Positions 14,828-30,130 of a DNA stretch of 64,000 nt are shown here, piece by piece (position 1 is the stretch's first letter; every line of letters starts with the position of its first letter). Under the pieces are notes generated by a model. The model ran no database searches. It saw nothing but the letters and a program-made list of their open reading frames with translations, and had not been told where the DNA came from. This stretch comes from Bryoerythrophyllum caledonicum (lineage: Eukaryota; Streptophyta; Bryopsida; Pottiales; Pottiaceae), in the NCBI GenBank assembly GCA_963971425.1, contig OZ020520.1, forward strand, positions 13,391,807 through 13,455,806, in the 5' to 3' direction. Position numbers and translations under genes: made by a program.

Positions 14828-15906
14828 AGGAGTGGTCTGGTGATGGTTAGGAAGTTCCCCTGACTTGGGGATGAACACTCTGCTTCCGGAACGCTTGGCA
14901 CGTGCATAGTCCCTAATACGGCCAGCGGTAAGTGTTTTATACTTTGTTGAATGTCTTAATTAGGTGTGGAGCCTTTGTGCAACCCTACTATTGGCGGTGG
15001 TTAAGAGAATACGGATACGAGATCTATATGACGGTGGGGAGGCTGATTGTAAATTTGGCAATATTTCGCTGTCAGTGTAATTTACCCCGATTTTTTCCCA
15101 ATATGTCTGCATGTGTAGTGATGTTTTTGATGACCTTGCAGTTCATTCTTTCCGTTAGATTTCCATCCAATGTCAATTGGTTGTTTATTTCGATGATCGA
15201 CTTTCTTTAGAATGCAGTTCTGGCGCAGTCCCAAAGAGTTTGATGCATTGTATTTGTGCTAGTGCGCGCCGTTGTGGTGCACGAAGTTTTAGCTTAACCC
15301 TGGATTATTCTGCTAAGGAGTTCGACAGTGAAGTCCAAGTCATTGCTCTTGTGATTTTTTTCCACATCGTACACATCCGGATTTCAGATTCGTTCACTTT
15401 GAGGGGAAATATGCAAGACATCGTCTTTATAGCTGCCCACCTCTTTCTCACTGGACGTATTTATGATGTCTCGCCTTTCCTTCTACCAGTGGCTACCTTT
15501 CCCCCAATTCTGCTTGTGTTCATATAAACAGAATGAACTGGTGGTATTCAACAACTGTACACTATAGTGTACGAATCCGGGATATCTCTCTGACACTTTT
15601 TGGGCAATACAATTGTGCGAGCCTCTAGACTGTAAATGTTATAGTTGCTAATATTGCAGTCGAGCTGTTGGAGCCGACGAAAGCTACAAAATTTGACTCG
15701 TAATACACATTCTTGTGACAACCTTGGAGTACCAAGCTGCCATTCTGTCTCTCTTTAATGATACGTTCAATATACCAAACAAGGCGATTAGTCTCCAATT
15801 TGCCAGGGGATAGGTGAAACTATCGGGTGCCATATCCGGAAATGCAATACAAGGATGATTTTACACTCAAACAGGAAAATTATATTGAACCCTTTCACAT
15901 TCCGCT
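14828..15906. other. 3' region between convergent alpha-tubulin and uS3 genes
   Basis: Holds the 3' untranslated regions of the two convergent genes. It is T-rich downstream of tubulin. No further gene, RNA gene or repeat is recognised. Confidence 0.5.
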
Positions 15907-17785
<1,879 letters not shown>

Positions 17786-17918
17786 GGTGGAAGGCGCGGC
17801 TGGTTGGCTTGATTAATTAGCGAGCTTCCGAGCCCGACGACGACGACGACAGGCGATGAAGCGCGAGTGAAAGAGAAACAATCCCTAGTTTGTGGCTAGC
17901 TTTACCCTTCCTGACAGC

Positions 17919-17927
17919 AAACCCTAA
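17919..17927 (+). promoter_or_regulatory. Telo-box upstream of uS3
   Basis: AAACCCTAA at this position lies about 135 bp upstream of the uS3 start codon. Telo-boxes are established elements of plant ribosomal-protein gene promoters. The assignment rests on the motif and its position only. Confidence 0.5.
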
Positions 17928-17985
17928 TATCTGATACCCGTTTGGTGCCCGGGTGGTGGGATATCGGGGGGAATACCCAGTTGAA

Positions 17986-18320
17986 AAGATATCCGTTCAT
18001 ATACATGGGCTAGAGATATCCGTTCATATACATGGGCTAGAGATATCCGTTCATATACATGGGCTAGAGATATCCGTTCATATACATGGGCTAGAGATAT
18101 CCGTTCATATACATGGGCTAGAGATATCCGTTCATATACATGGGCTAGAGATATCCGTTCATATACATGGGCTAGAGATATCCGTTCATATACATGGGCT
18201 AGAGATATCCGTTCATATACATGGGCTAGAGATATCCGTTCATATACATGGGCTAGAGATATCCGTTCATATACATGGGCTAGAGATATCCGTTCATATA
18301 CATGGGCTAGAGATATCCGG
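17986..18320. repeat. 27-bp tandem array, 12 identical copies
   Basis: The unit, 27 bp long and containing gatatccgttcatatacatg plus gggctaga, is repeated 12 times with no visible differences between copies. Each unit has an EcoRV-type GATATC palindrome. As 27 is divisible by 3 and the unit lacks stops in one frame on each strand, both strands show a long open frame of 9-residue repeats; neither looks like a gene. The array sits just upstream of uS3. Confidence 0.97.
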
Positions 18321-21300
18321 GACCTGGGAGGAGCGGGGTATCGTATGGCTGGAGGATACGGTATGCGGAACATGGACACACACATAACTCGACCCTCTTT
18401 AAATGTTATATGTTATAATTCGATAAATATTATGAAAAAAAATTCCCCTTACAAATTTACACTGCTAAGTGTTACATGTTATTTGTTGTAACATTTTTTG
18501 CTCCCTCCTTTGTTGATTTCACCTCTATATGTATTAAAGTTGATAAAACCAGAGAAATTTTAGGCTAGTTTAGAGGAGTAAGGGCAATGAAACATAATGA
18601 AGGGTAGTAAGACTAACTAGATAAAACACAATTCAGAGTTTAGAGTGACTATTTTGGATGGAAGTTGTTGTGGTGGATGAGAATTGGTTGAAAACTCAAT
18701 AGGTGTTATCTTCAAAATGTGTTATGTTTTATTCTACTTCCAATGATTAACATTTAAAAAGGGTCAATTGCATAAAGTAAATCCCCCCATAATCGACAAG
18801 TTAAGTCTTTAACATCGGATTGGTTGTAGCGCGACCATCCATCTACGAGTGTAGAAGATATTGCATTTTGAAATCTACTACGCATGTAGGTGATGGTCGC
18901 GCCATAGCCAGGCCGATGTTGAAGGGTTATGGATGAGTGACCATTTTTGGGTTGTTTCGACACAAATAATCTCGGTAGCACATGCTATTGGTCTCTTCTA
19001 TGCAAGACTTTACCTTTTGGCGCCCAGGTCTTGATTTTCCAAAACCAAGATATATGTTGATTTTTTGCCTTGAACTAACTTTGATGGAAACAGAATGCCT
19101 AATTTTGATATCTGTCAAGCGAAGATCTAGGATTAACGGAGTCATGTAGTAATTTTGTTTCTGACCATCGGTTGAGTTTTGGCTCACCAGTGGATGAATC
19201 TGTTCGGGCGAATGATTTCCTTCTTGGCCAATTTTCATCCAGTGGCTAGACGGATGAACCTCGATGAGTGGATGAATTTCCACCCTCAACAGTTTCATTC
19301 GTTGAATGGATAAGGTTATGAATATGGGCACCGTGAAGAGAGAGCTTTGCAAGCTCTTGCTCTCTCTCTTACAGCTCTTGGAAGTGGACCAAAGGTTAGG
19401 ATTTAGAGGAGAACTAGGGAGTTAGAAAGGGATCTTGAGGTGATAAAACTTTGCATACTACAAACTATAATATGACCAATAAAATCTGACGTAATTGGAG
19501 GTCTTACAAGTATTTTTGAGTAGATAAGGGTTTATTGGGGTTTACTAGGTTTGATTGAAAAAGGGTTAGTAGATAAATCTTCCTCTAACAATATCCAACC
19601 TTACCAAATTGAATTCAAACCATGACTTGAACTTTGGGGAAAATATGCACAACATCCAATGGTTGATAGTATAGATTGTAGTGTTTAAAGTTACCGTATA
19701 TTGGTGATGAAAATTGTGGACTTTGGAAGGTATACTACTTTATCCATCAATAGATTCTTTGCAAAACTAATTTATTTCAAATGAAAGGGTTTCACATGTG
19801 CACTGGGTGGATAGCTTCTCATTGACATATTATGTATGAAGAAAACATTTATACATGATTTTTGATGATTTTTTTACCTTTGTCTAATTGTTTGTATACG
19901 GAATTGTTCCAAACTTGTACAGATTAAAACAAAAGTCTTGTATGTGATGAGAGAGATCAACAATCAAAAAACAATGAAGAATCTTTTGAAGACAAATTTC
20001 AATCAAAAATTTAAACCCAAAATTGTTTTGTATATGTATGAAATACAACATTGTATTTTAGTGTATCTGATATCTTTTGTGTAGTATTCCTAGCTTTTCC
20101 ATGAGTTCTATGACTCCAAATTATGATTTGATTTTTGTAGAGTGTTTATGTAATGTGTGCGCAAGTCTAAACTTCAAATTTTACAACCTAATTTCTCATG
20201 GATTTCATGAAAAATGAGTTTTAATACTTCCAGCCTCCCATTTTGAGTCTTGTGGGCACTGAAGGGTTAAACTATGATAAAGAGGTGAAGGAAGATGGGC
20301 ATCTATTGAGACCGTTGCCACATAAATCAATGCAAGCATCGGCAAGCTATAGTGATTTCAATGAAGTGGGGTTGCAATGAAATGTACCATGTGCATGGAT
20401 GTTGTTTTGCATGATCTATAATACTTTTAGATTCTTGCAAACTATAAGGGCTCATCAATCTATGAAGGGCTAAACACATGAGTTCTACAGGTAATCACTT
20501 TTGAAGTAGTTTGCAAATTAATGAACCGATACTTCAACTATGTTTGATCCGAGGCCTATCTTAAGTTCCTTAGATCCTTGCACTATCTACGATGGGGTGA
20601 GAATGTGCGCCAGAGTCTGACCAGCAAACTATAGTAAAGTTTGTAGTGACCAATCGTGATAAAATGTACCTAGTGTATAGATGATGTAGTGACCAATTAC
20701 AATACAGTATACCCACTCGTGGCATCTCTGAGGCATGGTCACCCCCGTCGCCTTTAAAGGATTAAGAAATGTGTGTGCATGGAGGAAGGAAAGAATTTTG
20801 CATTTATTTTTTGGTAATAGCCAGTAGAATTACAATTTCAACCCATACGACGTCATTTTTTTTAGGATATGTGAAATAGTCATTAATTTTAGAGTGTGTT
20901 GACATGTTTAACCGGTGGATGTTGATAGATAACCCCCATAAGCACCGACCAAAAGTGAGGGGTCTTGACAAATAGTGAACCATTGTTTGGATGGATGAAT
21001 GGGTGCTAATGGCATGGAAGTGGGTTGGACATACCCCGATATTATAGGTGTTGGTTATAGATTTTGGTTAGTTACCAGGGAGGTTACTATATATATTACT
21101 ACCATCCAACCATATATTTGCAATTTTTGAAATTTTACAAATAGATGTAGACAAGAGGAATGTGGGAGTATAATATTCATTCTCATTGGACCTATAGAAA
21201 AAAGGTTATGCCATCTTAAAAAAAATGTTGAGTGAGGGCACATTGGGCATCATCAATACCTTTGGCTAGGACACTTTATTATATGTGAGATTTTCAATAC

Positions 21301-21876
21301 TCGCAAGTAATATTATTTCCTTTCATAGTATCAAAAGACATAATCTTGTCTTTAGTGAAAAAATTGATTTTAACCCAAGTCAGACATTTTCACTCATTGT
21401 CACACATTGTGTGGCAAGGTACCAGGTAAAACTTCTTTGCCACATAAATCTTGGAGATCTTCATACTTTAAAAAATTTATCCATTCCACTACAAAATGTG
21501 TTGTAAACCTTATTATTGACCATTCAAATTTTATTCTAAAACATATTAGATTCCGGAATTGACACTTTATGAACCTCTACTCCTTGCACAATTGTTTTGA
21601 ATATTTTGCATTCCCTCTCTACCTCTAAAAAATGGTTTACAAGGAAATAATATCATGATCAAGATGATGCTTACGAATTTAGATCTTGAATAGTGCAAAA
21701 ATTTGACACCAAGTGAAGTCAAAGTCTATTGATCCAGTCAACAACAACACTCAAAGCAAGGAAGAAATTCAAAGTAAGGAAGAAATTCAGTTGTTTTCTC
21801 TACTTCAAATATTATAATCTTTCAATTAGTGGGGTCAAAGTCTACAAAATTCAAGGAGCAAGTTAACGTGACAATC

Positions 21877-22542
21877 TTAACCCTTTAGTGACCACGAGAC
21901 CCAAATGGGACTCTGGAGGTGTTAAAACTCAATTTGCATGAAATCCATGAGGAATTAGGTTGTGAAATTTCAAGTTCAGACTTACGCATACATTACATGA
22001 ACACTCTCCAAAAATCAAATACATTGAAGAAGACAAAAGAAAAAATCAACAATAATCATGTATAAATGTTTCTTAACGTGTGATATGTCATGCGAAGCTA
22101 TCAATCTAGTGCACATGCAAACCTCTTTTATTCAAAATACAAAAAGTCTTGCAAGAATTTATTGATGGATAAAGTAGTATACCCTCCAAAGTCCACAATT
22201 TTCATAACCAATACATGGTAGCTTTAAACACTATAATCTATTCCATCAACTGTTGGATGTTAAGCAAATTTTTCCCAAAGTTCAAGTCATGGGTTGAGTT
22301 CAATTTTGTAAGGTTGGGTACTAAAGTTAGGCATTAGATTTCCATTGAAGTTAGTTCAAATTAAAAAAATCAACACATATTTTGGTTTTGGATAAACATG
22401 ACATGGGTAGTAAAGGGTAAATCAAAATCATGCGGTTAAAAATGGAAATACAAGTTTTTGATTTCTTCTCCACTTATTTTACTAGAATCATCAGATTTTA
22501 AGTGTTTTTTGTGTGAAATTGTTAAGGATTTTGAAGGGTTAA
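21877..22542 (+). mobile_element. TTAA-ended MITE-like repeat copy
   Basis: Starts TTAACCCTTTAGTG and ends GAAGGGTTAA, about 0.67 kb. The left 120 bp match the left end of the 47.5-kb copy (shared text includes gtgttaaaactcaattt and 'catgaaatccatgaggaatt') and, reversed, the right end of the copy ending at 20272. No coding sequence. Confidence 0.5.
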
Positions 22543-22644
22543 GACCTCTTCTAATTAAAAAATGAATAGGAGCTCATTTCTCAAAGCAATAAGTTTAGAC
22601 ATCTTTGTGAAACAAAGATTATGATCACTAGTATGTTACATGGT

Positions 22645-23578
22645 TTAATCTCTAAAGGACCATTTCCCCTCAGTGGGACAATTTTGATTTTGAGAAGGTT
22701 CCTAAAGCTTTTTTCTTTTTTTACATTAAAAAAAAATTCATAATAGATTGTCCTTGATAAGAGCTTTGTGGAGTTTTTTTTTTGTGTTTTTTTGGATACA
22801 TGGTTTGAAAGGTAGTACCACTCAAAGTTAGAAACGAGGACTTTGGGCAGCTCCAAATGTCCTACTAGAAGTTTCTATTGTCATTGAGTTTTTTCATACA
22901 TATAGATAATATTACCTTTGTTGAAGATGTGAGAAAAAAATTATTGTCTTTAGTATTAAAAACACATTTTAACCCAAGTCAAACATTTTCACGCACTATC
23001 GAGTAAGGTACCAAAAAAACTTCATCTTTTCCACATAAAACCTAGAGATCTTCATGTTTTCCACTTTTCATTTTTTCGATAACATCTCAAGGTAAAAACC
23101 TTCTTATTGACAGTTTGGATTATCATTTTTTAACAAATTAAGTCCACAAAAAAATAAAACGTGAATTGGCAATATTTAAATCTCTACACCTTGCACACTT
23201 GTTTTGATGATGCTACACCCTTTCTCTACCTCTAAAAATTGGTTTGTAAGCAACTAACATTATGCTTAACACAATGTTAAAGGAGTTGGACCTTGTGGAG
23301 TGCAAAACTTTGACACCAAATGAAGTCAAAGTCTGTTGATTCACTCAACGGAGGGAAGAAACTGAACCATTTTCTTGACTTCAAATGCTATAATCCTCAT
23401 ATCCATGTGGTGGATTGTACCTAAAAAACTATGATAAGTTCATATAGAAGTATATTTTTAAGATTTACACTGAAAGTCCAAAATTGTACTTCAAAATTAG
23501 ATTTTCTTGTCACTTTTTGATAGTGGCAGTTTTGCTGTGTTTCTTAAGGGAAAAATGCCTTGGGCCTTTACGGGTTAA
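22645..23578 (+). mobile_element. TTAA-ended MITE-like repeat copy
   Basis: About 934 bp. It begins TTAATCTCTAAAGG and ends CCTTTACGGGTTAA, which are imperfect inverted copies of each other. Its right 200 bp (including 'gcttttgatagtggca'-like text) appear reversed at the left end of the 48.3-kb copy. Non-coding. Confidence 0.55.
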
Positions 23579-24747
23579 ACAGAAAGAAATAGTGCCATCT
23601 AGCTTGTTCGGCCGTTCCACCTTTTACACTAAACATGATTGGATTATGTAATTGTTATTATAATTATTCCTGCAACACGGAACTCACCCATGGAATCTCA
23701 TTTATTAAGTTATTCCTATTTGCTGTTGCTGAAGTTGAGTAGTCCCGAACCCCATTCTCCTTTGAAGACTCGCTAGAGGTCATATTACCACGTATGCATT
23801 TCCAAAATCGCGAAAATAATCTCGGGAAGCATACCAATGGATTTGGCTTTTGGAAATCTACACATATGAGTCATATATTCGTACCAACATGTCACATAAC
23901 ACATCACTTATGATAAAAGGTCCAGTGAGAACAGATGTGAAGGTTCACTTGCCATATCAATTATGAATGACACATTCCACTCGAAAGGAAAAGGATGTTT
24001 GTGGAAGGGCTGAAGACATCACTTGCAGTTCCAAAATGCACGAAATACCCAAAACCGAGGCACACGCAAAATGCACATCTTTAGACCAAACCGAGGCACA
24101 CGCGTCGCACATGTACATAACAACGGGTCATAGGACATGAAGGTTCACTTGTCATTCCACTTTCCCATGACAAATTCCACCCGGATAGGTCAAGGAAAAT
24201 GAAGTTTGTGGAAGAGGTGAACAACCTTTTCTAAAGAGGCTACAACTCTTGTGGTGGACGGGAAGTATGATCATGTTGAAGTTTGGTAGTGAAAGAATTG
24301 CTTCATCTACTACGTTGGCGTACTAGATGTCTTTCAATCAAACTTTGCCACCACTTGGTCTATCAAACTTGGTCCACAGGAAACTTTCACATTTCCGACA
24401 AAGCAACGGAGTCTTCTAGAAGCTTGAACAAAACAATCACTTCACTTCTCGGGATATGATTTTTTATTTATTTTTAAACCATGAGCATTGGATGTGATTT
24501 TAACAAAAGCAAAGCTCTTTTTTTAATTTTAATAAGTAATTTTAAATCTTTCAACTATTTACATAATAAAAAAATACTCGTTATTGATCATTGTATAGTC
24601 AATGATGAAATATAAAGTATAATTAATAGTTTTCTTTTATCAATTTGTATTTGAATCTACTTGTTGATGTGTTTCAGTGGACAAAGATATAGCTTCAGGA
24701 AGGAACAAACACTCTATTCACCCCAACTTCCTTCGGAGGCCAGAGTT

Positions 24748-24813
24748 CTTACTACTACTACTACTACTACTACTGCTACTACTACTACTGCTACTACTAC
24801 TACTGCTACTACT
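24748..24813 (+). repeat. TAC/TGC trinucleotide microsatellite
   Basis: About 22 tandem trinucleotides, mostly TAC or CTA with regularly spaced TGC variants. It yields a poly-Leu reading frame that has no other gene-like property. Confidence 0.9.
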
Positions 24814-26410
24814 TGATGTGTTTTATATTAGGTTAAAGGAATGTTTTGAAATTGAAGTTGAAATTGAAGTATTTTCTTGTTCAATATTATAGAAAGTTCC
24901 TCATCTTTAGTTGATTGTCCATTTACTCATGCAATCATGGAATTTATTATTTTCGTTCTGAAGCCTAAACAAGGTGTTTTTAAAAAAAAATGAAAACAAT
25001 GTATAGTAAAGTCGGATCATGGGAAAACAGTTGCAAGTAGAGGGTCTACTGTAATCCAAAAACAAGTGAAAGTCCCAAAGAGAAGATGTGTTATCAAATT
25101 GAGAAAACTTCTTCAAACTTGAAGAAAACCATGTTAATGAGCATGATTTTTTAAATTTCAATTTGACTATTGTGATTGCAGATATAATGTTTTGTTAATG
25201 ATAAAAATCATGCCAATGAATATCTGTTCTAAAGATATGATCAATTGTACCATATATGCACATTCATAAATATTTTTAACAAACAAAGTAGATAGATTTT
25301 TGGAAGGAAAAAAACAGAAAAAATAAAAATGAAAATAGAAGAAGCTGTTTTTGTGATATTATGCAATGTGGAGACCATTTTTAGCACTGGTTTGTTCAAG
25401 AATAAGCAAATTATTTCATTGATAGACAAGTCTTAGTTTTTTTAATCAATAAATATTCAAACTATCTTTTTAAACATCATAAATTAATACTTTCATCATC
25501 GAAGACTCAAGCAAACAAACACATACGGAAAGTAATCTGAGATGTGTTGACTATTTTAACAAACAAGTTAACCATTACGATAAAAGCTTTACAGATATCC
25601 ACTTCTACAATAATAAGGGATTATTCAAATGTTTCTCCTATATTAATTTATGTTTGAATCACTTGGAACATATCCTACATCAACTAGGATAAACAATTCA
25701 CTAGAGTTTGCCCTATGACTCACAAAGCATAACAAAGCTAGACCACTTTAATATGATAAGATGACAACTCAAAGACGTGATAGATTAGAGGTGATTCTTA
25801 TCCAAATGTGCATCAAATGCGCATCTTTGAAGATATAGTCAAATCCCTCTACAATAGCCTTCTTTGTTCCGCCTGTTATAACGAGAGGTTGTTATAATGA
25901 AGGGAGTTTTGGTATGGAAATGTTCAAATGTACTTAGCAAGTCGACTGATAAAATGAAAGTGGCTATTGTAACAAATGCTATCAACAAAGATATGGACAA
26001 CCTTATCAAGGCGAAAAATAGGGTGAACTTCAGATGAATGCCAAAAACTAGATTTTTCATAAAAATTGCAGGGGGCTCTAGAGGAGCTACATATTGCTAT
26101 TGTTGCCAAGTGGCAAAGGTTACATTAGTCTAATTACAATGTCTTTATGATCAATCTAGGATTAATTGAACATGTGTTGTTTTGATGTTCATGTGTAATT
26201 TTGGTTGTTCTTATGTGAGACACACATGTTGACATACATCTTCGCATTTCAACTTGGATATGCACAACCTTCTTGTATTTGTGCACCATGACATATCTCC
26301 AAGGCAAATTGAAAGAGAAATAATGTGAGATTGGGAGGTTAACTGAGTGTCTTTTGTTAAATAGAATTGTGTATTTTCAAGGAGAGTTGGTAGCTAGCTT
26401 GTTGTTAGCA

Positions 26411-27419
26411 ATGAAGTCGAGGAATCTTACTACAGAAGAAAATGGTCACATTGTTGGTATGTAGGAAGCGGGAGTATCTGGTGCTCAAATTGGACGTGAA
26501 TTAGGCAAAGCGCGTTAAATGGTTCCTACTCTTATGAAGCGGTATTAGCTTCGTGGTACTGTTGTTTCTCCAAAGCTTCCACGTAGAAGATGTAAGCTTG
26601 ATGTTGATAACAAACAACAATTCAAACAACTAGTGCTTGGTGATTATTATGCACCTATTACTGCAATTCAGACCAAAATGACAATAAAAGTTTGCATTTG
26701 TACATTGAGGCGATACATTTGGGCTCTTGGCTTCCACAATCATGTTGCAATCAGAAAGCCTTTTCTTAGTGATGCACATAAGGCACAAAGACTTGCTTTT
26801 GGTGAAGCTCATCCACATTGGAGTGAAGAGAACTCAAAAAATGTCATATGGATGGATGAACCATTGTTTGAAGTTGGCAAGCATTCACGGCCAATACGAG
26901 TTTGGCGTCAAGTTTACGAGAGGTACTTACGGGATTGCTTGTGTCCAATCTTTAAGTCTGGTTGTGTTTCTGTTGTGATATGGGGCGCTTTTAGTGGCTA
27001 TCATAAGTCTCCTACAGTCATAATCCTTGCAGGTTGAAAAAGTGTTGCTAACTTTGTGAACATTGTACTATCTACCTTTTATTCCCTCCATGATCATCCA
27101 AATGACATGATTCTCATGGAGGACAGTGCTCCAGTGCATCGTAGTTCCCTACCTAATAGGTGGAGAAAAGCTCATGGCATGACAAAAATTAAATTGGCCG
27201 CCTAACTCCCCATATTTGAACCCTATAGAAAATCTATGGAAAATAATGAAGGACCATATTTCCAACAAGTATTGCCCACGTTCTTGGGAGCAAATGGCTT
27301 CTGCCATTCAACGTAAATGGGAAAGAGTCTCTAGAGATGTGTTTGATACACTTATATCCACAATGTTGTACATAATTAAGGTTATTATTGATGTTGGAGG
27401 TGGTAGTACTAGATGGTAG
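26411..27419 (+). pseudogene. Decayed Tc1/mariner-type transposase
   Basis: A transposase-like reading frame beginning MKSRNLTTEENGHIVGM and broken by several in-frame stops (near 26460 and 26515, again near 27035) and at least one frameshift near 27195. What remains shows the Tc1/mariner layout. An N-terminal helix-turn-helix part (AGVSGAQIGRELGKAR) comes first. The catalytic core follows, with IWMDE (first Asp), a MEDSAPVHR segment (second Asp; usually QDNAPVH) and NPIENLWKIMKD (third acidic residue). The tail WERVSRDVFDTLISTM is also typical. It cannot make an active enzyme. Terminal inverted repeats were not found with confidence. Confidence 0.85.
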
Positions 27420-28830
27420 ACACCATGTCAAAAACTTTACCGCTTTCAATTTCATGCATTTTTGAATGGTTTACAACATTTTGAATTTGAAAGTTTTCAG
27501 AGGGTTGAGGCTCAAAATTGCTATGTCCATATCTTAGCTGTCGAGTTATGTACAATCAACTCCCTCTACAACAACCCCGTTTGTCTTACCAAATTTAATC
27601 ATCATCTATTGAATCCACGTCTCATATCCATCACAAGAATAGACAGCTAAGATATCGCAAGAATAGACAGCTCATTTACAACAACATCAGGGGCTGGTCT
27701 AACAACTCCCTGTACATCGGTATCTAGATTGGTCAAAGAGATGTTGTCGTGAAAGGAGCTGATTGTATTGGATCCAAATATTCTCTTCCTGCTTTAGATA
27801 CGCATTTGGAGACAACTACCATAGTGGCGATGTAACAGATTGTACCAAGTCTATAACATGGCAGAAAATGACATCGTATAGTTGATGTGATGTATTGGAT
27901 CTATTTCCTCCCTTTCTGCTTTGGATATGCATCTTTGGGGATAACTACTATGATGGTGAATATAACAGATTGTACACAATGCGTAGTAGATCGTGAGAAG
28001 ATACTAACTATACAATGGTCGTGATGCAAATTTTGCATTAATATATGATACAAATTTGCATTAAGTTGTCTAAATCTAATTTACAAACACTTTTAGTACC
28101 AATTTTGGTTAGTTTCACCACAGACAGCTATAATTTTTTTGACAAAAACATGAGGCATATGTCTGAAGAAAAATAAATCACAACTCCAAATAATTTTTTA
28201 GAAATCATCTCAAAATCAAATGAAAATTTTACCGTTCACTTTGAGTATGGGTTGTATCCAATAAGTGTAATCCAATTCATGTGTCGAAAGCCTACATAGA
28301 AGCTCGTGACATTAACAATCTTAAACCTTTTTTCAATTTAAAAAACCCAAAGTTTTTAATCCTAGCTTTTCCAAATTCTACATTTCTATCTCAAGGATTA
28401 TTTATGAACAATCTTGCAACATCACCACCAAATTTCCTACTCTATTTAAAAAATATTCAACCAAGATAAGTCATCATTTTTTGTTTTAAGATTCAACAAC
28501 CCTAGCCTCCCCAAACCGGGCCGGGTCCATCCAAAAACCAGGTGGACCCGTCTCCAGCTCGAAATCTACACGGAAGTTACATTACCCTCCCAAAATCAAC
28601 GAGGCTCGTAAGCTTCGCGGTTTTGGGGTTCGAAAGAAAGAGTACCAGAGGAACTTAAAGCCCAAATCCGTGGAATCTAATAATAAGTTGAATTCCGGTA
28701 CGAGAAGTGTACCCCCTGGGTTCATTTTGCGGCTTTCGGTTCCTGATTCAGCTTTGAACCTGCGGGGACCAGAAACCGCAGCATCTACAGAATCTTCAAA
28801 TGTACGCTCGGGTTAGATAGATCTTGCGGC
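27420..28830. other. Intergenic stretch with a short tandem duplication
   Basis: About 27726-27990 holds two imperfect copies of a roughly 140-bp segment (landmarks 'tgatgtattggat' or 'tgattgtattggatc', then 'gcatttggagacaacta' against 'gcatctttggggataacta', then 'aacagattgtac'). Text at 27550-27640 recurs at 46170-46260. From about 28500 the composition becomes GC-richer and probably enters the promoter of the F-box gene. No gene is supported. Confidence 0.45.
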
Positions 28831-28982
28831 GTTGGTTTTCGGTTCTCTTCCTCGACACGAATTCCTCTACATATGCCAACCTAATGAGCTCCACAAGTTC
28901 ATCGTGGAGCTTCAATTTGGAGCACTTCACACTTGTGATCAAGCTCATGACGTTGAGAAGAAATTATCGAAGCGGTGGAGCA

Positions 28983-29560
28983 GGTTGCTGAACGGTGAGT
29001 TTATTTCTCTTCTCGATGCGGCGTAGGAGTTGGAATTAGGGAGCGATTGATGCTGGCGTTCTTTTGCTTTGCTTCTCTCGTTCTCGTTTTGCTCGTTGAG
29101 GAGGATGGAATTTGAATGTTTCTGGCATTGTAATGGTGAGTGTTTGGAGTTGATGATGGGAGGCGCGTTCTGGCGAGTGTTTAGCTACGGTTATGGTTTT
29201 TTGGTTGAATTTATAGTTGTGATTTTTTTTGAAGTTGCTAAGCTTTGCAATTGGGCAGCTCGTTCTTTTTCGACGTGAGAGCACAAGATCGAAGGCGCGA
29301 GCTCGGTGGAGCTAATTGCGTGGGACGCTTCTTGCTGAACTGTGAGTTTATTTATGGAAGTCACGGCTGTGTTTGTTTTCTTCTTGATTGTGCGGTGTAG
29401 GAGTAGGAATTAGGGAAGGCGATGTTGATGTCGATGCCGTTGTTAAATCGTTGCCCCTCTTTTTCTCCTGGCTGAGGAGGATGGAGTTGAATGATGCTTG
29501 CATTGTAATGGTTAAGAATTGGAGTTGATTTTGGGAGGCTTATGGTGTTGCGTTGGAACG
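28983..29560 (+). repeat. Duplicated leader segment upstream of F-box gene
   Basis: A segment of about 180-215 bp starting at a possible donor (gaacggtgagtttatttctc at about 28990) is repeated from about 29337 (gaactgtgagtttattta). Further shared landmarks are 'gtaggagttggaattaggga' against 'gtaggagtaggaattaggga', 'gaggaggatggaattt' against 'gaggaggatggagtt', and ggcattgtaatggt against gcattgtaatggt. Period is about 345 bp. It lies in the presumed 5' leader or first introns of the downstream gene. Confidence 0.75.
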
Positions 29561-30130
29561 TTTTGTGTACTTTGTATATCTGGTCTTGTTACTGTTGTGG
29601 AATTCGGCTTTGGTTTTCGAACATTTGAGATCAGTAGCAGTGGCTGTGTGGTTTTAGGTTTTGTCCCTAGGCTCTTTGCAGCTTTACGCAAAGTCCTGTT
29701 GCCAAATTTTCTAATTTCTTATTGTGTTGGAGGCGATGCAGAGGGACTGCAGCGAAGGTAGAATAGACCTGGCTTGTTCTTTCGTGGTCACACCGAAATA
29801 GCGGAGGTGTCAGACACCACCGATTGTGTAGCATGGCCGATTTTGTAATCCGAGGCCGGTGGCTCGTGATAGCTATGTCAGCTTTATTGTAAGCCCGCTG
29901 CATTACCGAACTCTGGTTGTAGAAGTATTGACTGGCCTAAATTGTTAGAGTTTAGGTAGGGTTAGGCTTTTCTGTTGCCTTTTGAAGTCGATCAAGGTCA
30001 AATTGGATGATGTAAATTGTCAATTGTCGCTGACGCACTCATTTCAAGATGGCGAAATGAGAGGTCCGCTTGGGATACTTACGTTCAGCTGAAAAAACTT
30101 CATGACTTGTAACTGGAAACGAGTCGTGGT

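Larger units (their letters stand above)
18390..26400. other. Gene-poor repeat-rich block
   Basis: AT-rich DNA with no supported gene. Large parts are copies of the TTAA-ended dispersed repeat listed separately. About 19010-20272 is an inverted, interrupted copy whose right end reads 'ggcactgaagggttaa'. From 24.4 to 26.4 kb the DNA is very AT-rich and unassigned. A 57-bp imperfect palindrome at about 25847-25903 (tccctctacaatagcc paired with ggttgttataatgaaggga) may be a leftover pair of transposon ends. Confidence 0.5.

Noticed and set aside
17924-18387. Long open frames on both strands encoding 9-residue repeats
   Set aside because: They exist only because the 27-bp tandem unit is divisible by three and lacks stops; no codon bias, splice sites or flanking coding sequence support a protein.
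24677-24892. Poly-Leu membrane-like small protein
   Set aside because: Arises from a trinucleotide microsatellite; no start context or conserved flanks.
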